Assembly: GCF_002911665.1 (NCBI RefSeq)
Contig: NZ_MTBP01000002.1
Span: 1,612,001 to 1,676,000 of the forward strand
Direction: 5' to 3'
DNA length: 64,000 nt
Source: Actinomadura rubteroloni
Lineage (GTDB): Bacteria > Actinomycetota > Actinomycetes > Streptosporangiales > Streptosporangiaceae
In this document: positions 58,365-64,000 of the stretch, in pieces
Layout: each line of letters opens with the position of its first letter
Position numbering within the stretch: the first letter of the stretch is position 1
Translations under genes and position numbers: made by a program
Notes under the pieces: model-generated
The model's database searches: none
What the model was told of the DNA's origin: nothing
What the model saw: only the letters and a program-made list of their open reading frames with translations

Positions 58365-60005
58365 ATGCGGGTGCGGGCGGCGCGGCCGGACGAGGCGGAG
58401 GCGCTGAGCGCGCTCGTCCTGCGGTCCAAGGCCCACTGGGGCTATGACGCGGCGTTCCTGGCGGCGTGCCGGGACGAGCTGAGGCTGCGTCCCGGGGACG
58501 TCGCGGCGCGGCGCGCGGTCGTCGCCGAGCGGGACGGCACCGTCGCCGGCGTCGCCACCCTGGACGGCGACCCCCCGGACGGCGAACTCGGCCTGCTGTT
58601 CGTGGAACCGCGCGCCCTGCGGACCGGCGTCGGACGGCTGCTGTACCGGCACGTCCTGGCGGAGGCCGGACGGCAGGGGTTCGCCCGCGTGACCGTCCGG
58701 TCGGACCCGCACGCGGCGGGCTTCTACCGCGCGATGGGCGCCGAGCCCGCCGCGCCGGACGCGGGCCTGCCGGTCTTCACGGCGTGGCCGGTCCCGCCGG
58801 AGCCCGCGTGGGCGCGGGCGTGGGCGGCGGGCGGCCCGGACGTCCGGGTCGGGAACGTCGCGGCGTTCAACGGCCAGTTCTGCCGCGTCCCGCAGCGTCC
58901 GGACCACTACTCGTGCATGGTGATGTTCTGCGGGCCGATGCCAGCCGGGCTGGTGCTGCCCGAGCGCGTGGACGACTGGTGGCTCCGCGCGACGGCCGCC
59001 GCGCTCGGCTGGGACGACGTCCCGGCGCTCACCCATGTCGCGGGCGGGCGCGTCGTCCCGTGGGGCCGCACGTCGGGAACCCCCGAGGTCATGGCCGCCA
59101 TCCGCCACTACGAGTCCAAGCGCCACGCGCACGCGCTGTTCACGGCGCTGGCGCCCGAGCACCCCGGCATCGTCGTCCCCGCGCGCCGGCCGGTGCGCTC
59201 GCGGCGTGCGCTGGCGCGGGAGCTGGCCGGAGGGCCGCTCGTCCTGAAGGCGGAGTACGGCGTCGGCGGGTCCGGGACGCGCGTCGTGACCCCCGGCGGG
59301 CGTCTCCCCCGCCGCGTCGCGGGCCTGCTGGTGGAGGACCACGTCGCGAAGGACGACCGCTTCCCCGACCCGACGTTCGACGCGTTCATCGACGGCGCCG
59401 GGACGGTCCACCCCGTCGGGACCGGGCTGATGGACGTCGCCGGAACCGCGTACCGGGGCGTCACCGTCGGCCGCGTCCCGGGCGGCGTCGCGACGACGGC
59501 CGAGACGTTCGGCGTCCACGTCGGCCGCGTGCTCGCCGAGGACGGCTATCGCGGCTGGTACGACGTCGACTTCGTCACCGCCCGGACGGGCCGCCTCGCC
59601 CCCACCGAGATCAATCTGCGCCTCACCGGCCCTGCCGTCGCGTTCCACCTCAAGGCGACGTTCGACCGGCTGCGCGGCGGCGACCACCTCGTCCGGACGC
59701 TGGACCGCGTGCCGCTCGGCGCCCGCCTGCCCCCGCCCGCGCTGCGCCGCCACGTCGAACGCCTCACCCGGACGTGCGCGGACGCGGGCGCCGTGCTCGT
59801 CGTGACGATCCCGACGGCCGCGTTCGACCCCGTCCCCTACCTCGGCGTCGCGCTCGCCGCCCGCACGCCCGAAGCCCTCGACCAAGCGACGCAGGCCGTC
59901 CGGGACGCGAACCGCGCCCTCGGCGCGATGTTCCGGGACCTGGACGTCAGTCGTCGCGGTGCCGGGCGAACGCGAACGCGACGAGCACGCCCGCCGCGAG
60001 CATGA
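58365..60005 (+). CDS. GNAT acetyltransferase fused to an ATP-grasp-like domain
   Basis: 546 residues. Residues 1-143 are a GNAT: core ELGLLFVEPRALRTGVGRLLYRHVL with the acetyl-CoA loop RTGVGR (86-91), and FYRAMGAEP. From about 158 to 520 lies an ATP-grasp-like region: a pre-domain (RVGNVAAFNGQFCRVP), then LVLKAEYGVGGSGTRVV (292-308, glycine-rich ATP loop), VEDHVAKDDRFPDPTFDAFIDG, GWYDVDFVTARTG (D400) and TEINLRLTGPA (E415, N417: metal ligands). The C-terminal Arg-rich tail overlaps the opposite gene by 59 nt. A ligase with an attached acyltransferase; substrate unknown. Confidence 0.72.
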   Translation: MRVRAARPDEAEALSALVLRSKAHWGYDAAFLAACRDELRLRPGDVAARRAVVAERDGTVAGVATLDGDPPDGELGLLFVEPRALRTGVGRLLYRHVLAEAGRQGFARVTVRSDPHAAGFYRAMGAEPAAPDAGLPVFTAWPVPPEPAWARAWAAGGPDVRVGNVAAFNGQFCRVPQRPDHYSCMVMFCGPMPAGLVLPERVDDWWLRATAAALGWDDVPALTHVAGGRVVPWGRTSGTPEVMAAIRHYESKRHAHALFTALAPEHPGIVVPARRPVRSRRALARELAGGPLVLKAEYGVGGSGTRVVTPGGRLPRRVAGLLVEDHVAKDDRFPDPTFDAFIDGAGTVHPVGTGLMDVAGTAYRGVTVGRVPGGVATTAETFGVHVGRVLAEDGYRGWYDVDFVTARTGRLAPTEINLRLTGPAVAFHLKATFDRLRGGDHLVRTLDRVPLGARLPPPALRRHVERLTRTCADAGAVLVVTIPTAAFDPVPYLGVALAARTPEALDQATQAVRDANRALGAMFRDLDVSRRGAGRTRTRRARPPRA

Positions 60006-60681
60006 GCGTGACGTTGAACCCGTAGACCAGCGCGGCCTGCGACCCCCAGTCCGTCTTGCCGGTGAGCCGGTAGGAGTTGTCCTGCGGCCACCACGACGCG
60101 AGCAGCCACCCGACCGCCAGGTGCGCGAGGACGGTCAGCCACCGGGGCCGGTCGAACCGGTCGAGCATCGGATACCCGAACATCAGGAACGCGACGCCGA
60201 GCCCGAACGCCAGCGACTCCGCCAGATAGAGTCCCCGGAAGAACCCGGACCACGGGCCGGGCACGGCCGACACGTCCGTCGAACCGGGCCAGATCGCGTC
60301 CGTCAGCAGGAGCGACAACAGCGCCACGGCGGCGGCCACGCCGAGCAGGACGCCGACGCGCTCCCCGTCGCCCATCGCGGCGCCCTTGCCGCCGCGCGCC
60401 TCGCCGGGCAGCACCGGCAGCGGCAGATCGTCGTGGGCCACCTTGCCGGACGGCCGGCGCGGCAGCTCGTCCACAAGAATCACCGCGCGCGGGATCCGGG
60501 CGGAGCGCACCTTGGGGCCGCGCAGGAACGACCGGACCTTCTGCGCGTCGAGGGCCGGGTCCGCGCTGACGACGTAGGCGACCAGGACTTTCCGGCCGCC
60601 ACTGGCACGAATGGTCGTGACCGCGCACTCGCGGACGTCCGGGTGCCGGTCCAGCTCCGCCTCGACGTCGTCGTAGGCCAT
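59947..60681 (-). CDS. Adenylation-enzyme C-terminal domain fused to a membrane domain
   Basis: 244 residues from ATG 60681 (GGGAGG 5 nt upstream). Residues 1-90 (numbering from ATG) match the C-terminal lobe of ANL adenylating enzymes: VEAELDRHPDVRECAVTTI, KVLVAYVV and ARIPRAVILVDELPRRPSGKVAHDDLP, including the conserved lysine in PSGK. No large N-lobe is encoded. Residues about 108-240 have four membrane helices. A lone adenylation C-lobe on a membrane anchor is unusual. It is convergent and overlapping with the GNAT/ATP-grasp gene. Confidence 0.8.
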   Translation of the reverse strand: MAYDDVEAELDRHPDVRECAVTTIRASGGRKVLVAYVVSADPALDAQKVRSFLRGPKVRSARIPRAVILVDELPRRPSGKVAHDDLPLPVLPGEARGGKGAAMGDGERVGVLLGVAAAVALLSLLLTDAIWPGSTDVSAVPGPWSGFFRGLYLAESLAFGLGVAFLMFGYPMLDRFDRPRWLTVLAHLAVGWLLASWWPQDNSYRLTGKTDWGSQAALVYGFNVTLMLAAGVLVAFAFARHRDD

Positions 60682-60806
60682 CCCCACCTCCCGGACGGGG
60701 ATGATGCCACGAACGACCCGGACGGCACGATAACCGGCAAAGCCACAATCACCCCGCCGGACGGCCGCAAACAGGCGTCCGGAACGCGGCGGGCGCGCGG
60801 GCGAAC

Positions 60807-60812
60807 TAAGCT
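60807..60812 (+). promoter_or_regulatory. -10 element for a probably leaderless nucS transcript
   Basis: TAAGCT fits TANNNT and is 8 nt before GTG 60821. No Shine-Dalgarno sequence is present. Confidence 0.45.
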
Positions 60813-60820
60813 CGGGCGCC

Positions 60821-61501
60821 GTGCGTCTCGTTATCGCCCGGTGCAGCGTCGACTACGCCGGCAAGCTCACGGCCCATCTCCCCCTGGCTCTGCGCCTCGT
60901 CCTCATCAAGGCGGACGGCAGCGTGAGCGTCCATGCCGACGACCGCGCCTACAAGCCGCTGAACTGGATGAACCCGCCGTGCTCCCTCAAGGAGGAGCCG
61001 TTCGACGAGGGCGGCGCGACCGCCCGCTGGACGGTCACGCACGGCAAGTCCGGCGAACGGCTCATCCTCACGATCCACGAGGTCCTGCACGACACCAGCC
61101 ACGAGCTGGGCCTGGACCCCGGTCTCCAGAAGGACGGCGTCGAGGCCCACCTCCAGGAACTCCTCGCCGAGCACATCACGACGCTCGGCGCCGGCTACTC
61201 GCTCATCCGCCGCGAGTTCCCGACCGCGATCGGGCCGGTCGACATCCTGTGCCGGGACGCGGCGGGCCGCACCGTCGCCGTCGAGTTGAAGCGGCGCGGC
61301 GAAATCGACGGCGTTGAGCAGTTGACCCGCTACCTCGAACTGCTGAACCGCGACCCGCTGATCGCGCCCGTGCGCGGGGTGTTCGCCGCGCAGGAGATCA
61401 AGCCGCAGGCGCGCGTGCTCGCCGCCGACCGGGGCATCGACTGCGTCACGCTCGACTACGACGCCCTGCGCGGCATCGAGCACGAAGGGACGTTGTTCTA
61501 G
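60821..61501 (+). CDS. nucS: NucS/EndoMS mismatch-specific endonuclease
   Basis: 226 residues from GTG 60821. Actinobacterial NucS signature MRLVIARCSVDYAGKLTAHLP, N-terminal DNA-binding domain (WMNPPCSL) and RecB-like nuclease PD-(D/E)xK core: D141 in GPVDILCRD and E155-L-K157 in VAVELKRRG. The C-terminal GTLF is a likely clamp-binding end. NucS performs non-canonical mismatch repair in actinobacteria, which lack MutSL. It overlaps the convergent cyclase-homology gene by 4 nt. Confidence 0.96.
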   Translation: MRLVIARCSVDYAGKLTAHLPLALRLVLIKADGSVSVHADDRAYKPLNWMNPPCSLKEEPFDEGGATARWTVTHGKSGERLILTIHEVLHDTSHELGLDPGLQKDGVEAHLQELLAEHITTLGAGYSLIRREFPTAIGPVDILCRDAAGRTVAVELKRRGEIDGVEQLTRYLELLNRDPLIAPVRGVFAAQEIKPQARVLAADRGIDCVTLDYDALRGIEHEGTLF

Positions 61502-62058
61502 CCGGGCAGCCAGAGGTGGGCGACGGTCCGGGTCTCCTTGTTCGTCACCGCGATCTCCCGGTAGGCGGCCGGGTTGACCATGATGCTGGCGGCCGTCGCC
61601 TCGCGGAACAGGGCGGCGGAGACGAGCAGGCCGAGGTCGGCGCCCGCGTCCTCGATCGCGTCCTTGAACGCGGCGGCGTCCAGCAGCCGCGCCAGGTGGA
61701 CCACCGCGTCGCCGTGGACGCCGAACGCGTCCTCGTGGACCCGTCCGCTGTGCACGGCGACCCGTAGCCGGAGGCGGCTGATCGGGTTGGCGAGCCGGTT
61801 CGGGTGGCGCAGGAGCGCGGCGAGGTGGTGGGCGAGCGGGTCCATCGCCTCGGCCGGGTCCACGTCGGGCGGGGTGATGATGAGGACGCCGTCGCCCCGG
61901 TCCTCGAAGCGGCAGTCCGCCCACGGCAGTCCCGTGATCTTGAACGCGTCGGTGAGGACGCCGTACATCCGGTCGCGCAGGTAGGCCTGGGTGCCCGCGT
62001 CGCGCCGCCGGTCGTGGCCGAAGCCGACGATGTCGGTGCCGATGATGGTCCGGTTCAT
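61498..62058 (-). CDS. Stand-alone class III nucleotidyl-cyclase homology protein
   Basis: 186 residues. The cyclase fold landmarks are present: TDIVGFG (metal Asp D9), FEDRGDGVLIITP (second metal Asp D55), RVAVHSGRVHEDAFGVHGDAVVHLARLLDA (the usual G-D-x-V-N-x-A-x-R-L helix). The catalytic Asn in that helix is replaced by His (GDAVVHLAR). It carries no sensory domain. It may be a catalytically altered cyclase or a nucleotide sensor in a conflict system; inference. It follows a 75-residue gene by 43 nt on the same strand. Confidence 0.78.
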   Translation of the reverse strand: MNRTIIGTDIVGFGHDRRRDAGTQAYLRDRMYGVLTDAFKITGLPWADCRFEDRGDGVLIITPPDVDPAEAMDPLAHHLAALLRHPNRLANPISRLRLRVAVHSGRVHEDAFGVHGDAVVHLARLLDAAAFKDAIEDAGADLGLLVSAALFREATAASIMVNPAAYREIAVTNKETRTVAHLWLPG

Positions 62059-62101
62059 GGTCTCTTCTCAATGGGGGGTCGTCGGGAGGGGCGCCGGTCC
62101 G

Positions 62102-62329
62102 TCACGGCGGCTCGTCGTCCATGAGCGGGTCGGCCCAGAACGTCTCCAGCTCGGCGGCGGTGAGGTCGCTGATCGGCGCGGCGCGCAGCCGCCGGCCGGT
62201 CCGGATCGACCAGACCGTGATCAGCGACAGCGCGAGATGGGCGGTGCGCGCCGGGTCGTCGGCGCGGTGGCGGTCGCCGGGCTGGTCGAACCGCTGGACG
62301 GTCGTCAGCGAACGCTCGGCAGAGCGCAT
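62102..62329 (-). CDS. Small protein partner of the cyclase-homology gene
   Basis: 75 residues from ATG 62329, supported by AAGGGAG 6 nt upstream. Central segment ARTAHLALSLITVWSIRTGRRLRAAPISDLTAAELETFWADPLMDDEPP has one hydrophobic helix (LALSLITVW) and an acidic end. No domain recognised. Spacing to the cyclase-homology gene suggests one bicistronic operon. Confidence 0.7.
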   Translation of the reverse strand: MRSAERSLTTVQRFDQPGDRHRADDPARTAHLALSLITVWSIRTGRRLRAAPISDLTAAELETFWADPLMDDEPP

Positions 62330-62422
62330 GTGGGCTCCCTTCGCTCGGACATTGACGGGGCACCACTCTGGCCGGGCGGCGCGACTTCCCGCCGCCAAAT
62401 GCGCTATGCCGGACGACATCGG

Positions 62423-62551
62423 ATGAGGCCGGATAAATGCGGCCGTCATCCTGGCTATCCGGGTTTCTATCCGCCGAAATATCCGAATAGGGGATGTAAC
62501 CCGGGTGTCTCGTGTGGCAAGAATCCGGATGACCGTGAATGTGGCATCTGA
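62423..62551 (+). CDS. Possible 42-residue Tyr-Pro/Cys-rich peptide
   Basis: ATG 62423 to TGA 62549-62551. The product has a Gly-Tyr-Pro-rich middle (GYPGFYPPKYP) and four cysteines at 6, 25, 31 and 40. Codons are unlike the neighbours, with many T/A-ending codons (GAT, TAT, AAA, CGT). There is no strong ribosome-binding site. It lies in the AT-richer gap between the divergent cyclase operon and the XRE gene. Could be a real secreted-type peptide, a relic, or chance. Confidence 0.35.
   Translation: MRPDKCGRHPGYPGFYPPKYPNRGCNPGVSCGKNPDDRECGI
62456..62485. repeat. Three TATCCG hexamers at 12-bp intervals
   Basis: TATCCG starts at 62456, 62468 and 62480, exactly 12 bp apart, with related ATCC/GGAT motifs on both sides (GGATAA at 62431, ATCCGGAT palindrome at 62523-62530). 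The spacing resembles a regulator-binding array or iterons. It coincides with the Tyr-Pro repeats of the small reading frame at 62423, so the two explanations compete. Confidence 0.6.
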
Positions 62552-62622
62552 CGCAGTCATCGGAACAAGCGATGGGATCATGACCGGACAGGACCGTCCG
62601 TCGATCGACCGAGGTGGCACCG

Positions 62623-63807
62623 ATGCCCAACGAGGAGCGTCAGAACAAGATCGCTGACGTTATCTCCCTGCTTCAGGAGAATCGTCACATTTCGGGCACG
62701 CCTTCCTTCGGGACGATCGAGAACTTCGCCAAGGAACTCGCCGCGCGCCCGCAGCCCGTGCTGGAGGTGGAGGTCGGCGAACTCCCGCACTCGACCGTCT
62801 ACGACCTGCTCACCCGCAACCGCGAGCGCCGCCGCCGGATGCCGCGCCAGGACCTCGTGGAATCGCTGTGGGCGACGCTGGCCGTCTACGGCGCCGAACG
62901 CGGCAAGGACGTGGCGAAGATGCACACGCTCGCGGAACTGCGCGCCCGGATGGCCGCGATCGACGCGGTCCCGACCCCGTCCGGCGCCGACCTCGCGCGG
63001 ACGCACGGCGTCGCGGCCGGGACGTCGGCCGAGGCGGCGGCGGAGGCGCTGGCGAACGGCACGCACGGCTGCTGCAGCCTGGTCCCGCCGCGCGCGGACG
63101 ATCCCGGCGGGGGCGTGCGCACCGAGGTCGGCCGGGACCGGATCCGCGCCGTCCAGCGCTGCGCCAGGCTCCGCGACACGCACCGCCGCTCGCCGCGCGT
63201 GTGGTGGTACGGCTTCCGGGACGTCGTCCCGCCGTGGTTCGAGGTCTACCTCACGCTGGAGCCCGAGCTGGCGTCGATCCGCACCTACGCGCCGCGCCGC
63301 GTCCCCGGCCTGCTCCAGACGCCCGCCTACGCCGAGCGCGCCATCGCCCGCGACCGGCCCGGCCTGCCCGCCGCCGAGCTGGCCCGCCGCGTCGAGATGC
63401 GCCTCGCCCGCCAGCACATCCTGCACCGCCCCGATCCGCCCCGGCTGTGGTGCGTGGTCGAGGAGAAGGCGCTGCCGCCCACCGACTGGCCGGACGACGT
63501 CCGCCGCGAGCAGATCCGCCACCTTCTCGACGTCGCGCTGCTCCCCCATGTGTGCATTCAGCTCATGCCGTCCGACAGCGACGGCGCGAGCGACGGCCCA
63601 TTGACGCTCCTGCGCCTTCCCGAACAGGGATTCCCGGATCTGATTTTCCTGGAGCAGGCCAACCACGGGCTTTATCCGCACGGCCCCGGCGACGAGCGCT
63701 ACTATGCCGGGCTGTTCAACTCCCTCGCGACCCAGGCGTCCACTCCCGACGCGAGCGTGCGCAGGCTCCACGCGCTTCTTGGCCGACTCCAGCCAGAAGA
63801 TCATTAG
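62623..63807 (+). CDS. XRE-family regulator with DUF5753 domain
   Basis: 394 residues from ATG 62623. The N-terminal part (about 1-95; NKIADVISLLQENRHISGTPSFGTIENFAKELA and VYDLLTRNRERRRRM) is an unusual helical DNA-binding region; the C-terminal DUF5753 (about 200-385) contains RTYAPRRVPGLLQTPAYAERAI, HVCIQLMPSDSDGASDGPLTLLRLPE and FLEQANHGLYPHG. The middle linker is Ala/Arg/Gly-rich and longer than usual. A DUF574 methyltransferase gene follows 61 nt later instead of the usual DUF397. Confidence 0.82.
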   Translation: MPNEERQNKIADVISLLQENRHISGTPSFGTIENFAKELAARPQPVLEVEVGELPHSTVYDLLTRNRERRRRMPRQDLVESLWATLAVYGAERGKDVAKMHTLAELRARMAAIDAVPTPSGADLARTHGVAAGTSAEAAAEALANGTHGCCSLVPPRADDPGGGVRTEVGRDRIRAVQRCARLRDTHRRSPRVWWYGFRDVVPPWFEVYLTLEPELASIRTYAPRRVPGLLQTPAYAERAIARDRPGLPAAELARRVEMRLARQHILHRPDPPRLWCVVEEKALPPTDWPDDVRREQIRHLLDVALLPHVCIQLMPSDSDGASDGPLTLLRLPEQGFPDLIFLEQANHGLYPHGPGDERYYAGLFNSLATQASTPDASVRRLHALLGRLQPEDH

Positions 63808-63868
63808 CGCGTGCGCCGTCCCGCCGCGTTTGTTTTGATGGAGGGACGTCGCACGCGGGAGGCCGGGA

Positions 63869-64000
63869 TTGAGCACCGACGACGACTTCTTCGCCGCCGC
63901 CGAACAGGACCTGCTGGCGGGGATCGACACGAGCGTCCCGCATTCGGCGCGCATCTGGAACTACTGGCTCGGCGGCAACGACAACTTCCCCGTCGACCGG
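63869..64000 (+). CDS. DUF574 SAM-dependent methyltransferase, 5' part only
   Basis: 44 codons from TTG 63869 to the window edge, frame still open; GGGAGG is 6 nt upstream. The N-terminus PHSARIWNYWLGGNDNFPVDR is the DUF574 signature (S-adenosylmethionine-dependent methyltransferase family of actinomycetes). The rest is right of the window. Probably follows the XRE regulator in one transcript. Confidence 0.85.
   Translation, partial: MSTDDDFFAAAEQDLLAGIDTSVPHSARIWNYWLGGNDNFPVDR

Noticed and set aside
55820..58429. An 869-codon minus-strand open frame
   Set aside because: It crosses the 3-hydroxyacyl-CoA dehydrogenase and LLM genes in a different frame and has no recognisable domain.
62405..62425. 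Very short frame ATG 62405 (six codons) before the Tyr-Pro peptide
   Set aside because: Too short to judge and without a ribosome-binding site, though it could be an upstream minimal frame.

Overview
The window is high-GC (roughly 70-74% by eye), densely coded DNA from the chromosome of a filamentous actinomycete. The mycobacterial-type order rdgB-rph-(Rv1339-like)-murI ... cysM-cysO-mec-DUF2017-clpS/pncB, a NucS mismatch endonuclease, XRE-DUF5753/DUF397 and DUF574 families, a BldC-like regulator and a FilP/Scy-like coiled-coil protein next to methylmalonyl-CoA epimerase and thiolase all point to Streptomycetales/Streptosporangiales. Actinomadura-like Thermomonosporaceae is my best guess, and it is inference. 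I see no transposase, integrase, phage module or CRISPR array; this is vertically inherited backbone with a few lineage-specific islands.

Layout. 1-3909: glycine/serine one-carbon genes (gcvT fragment, gcvH, glyA, sdaA). 4081-6170: a small lipoprotein and phosphoglucomutase. 6430-10508: two related cell-envelope-stress clusters (Asp23/Gls24, AmaP, DUF6286) on the minus strand, separated by a CsbD gene with its own terminator; purU follows at 10543. 11454-16666: an LpqC-like esterase, then a four-gene run (PLP amino-acid deaminase/aldolase, SIMPL protein, PfkB kinase, GH4 glycosidase). 16707-17695: DUF3618 protein, 1-Cys peroxiredoxin, tRNA-Leu(UAG). 17825-21579: four consecutive signalling genes in the alternating order MEDS-ATPase, MEDS-STAS, MEDS-ATPase, MEDS-STAS.

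21581-28535 (minus strand) is the conserved rdgB-rph-phosphodiesterase-murI block, a thioesterase, and the CysM/CysO/Mec protein-thiocarboxylate cysteine pathway with DUF2017 and clpS. Divergently, 28683-31161 carries pncB, a nicotinamidase-like gene and gluconokinase. 31165-34089 is a LysR regulator divergent from a beta-propeller/NmrA gene pair. 34126-43353 holds regulators and conserved hypothetical genes (BldC-like, XRE/DUF397, a hydrolase without a recognisable nucleophile, DUF4240, SF2 helicase, DUF3039, YqgE, an LPXTG-type protein). 43370-49813 holds malic enzyme, YbbN-type thioredoxin, a degenerate ABC ATPase with its membrane partner, DUF3817 and DUF4230. 49817-58354 is acyl-CoA metabolism (thiolase, epimerase, 3-hydroxyacyl-CoA dehydrogenase) interleaved with the polar coiled-coil protein, an AI-2E family permease, an alpha/beta hydrolase and a LuxAB-like oxidoreductase. 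58365-60681 has two unusual fusions facing each other: GNAT plus an ATP-grasp-like domain, and an orphan adenylation-enzyme C-terminal domain plus membrane helices. 60821-64000: nucS, a stand-alone class III cyclase-homology protein with a small partner, an odd Tyr-Pro/Cys-rich 42-residue reading frame, an XRE regulator and the start of a DUF574 methyltransferase.

The least conventional parts, in my view, are the duplicated MEDS-ATPase/MEDS-STAS array whose STAS domains lack the phosphoacceptor serine, the facing GNAT/ATP-grasp and adenylation-C/membrane fusions, and the cyclase-homology/small-peptide island near the right end. Many genes are joined by 1-8 nt stop/start overlaps, and several start codons lie 6-8 nt after a TANNNT -10 box, consistent with leaderless transcripts.
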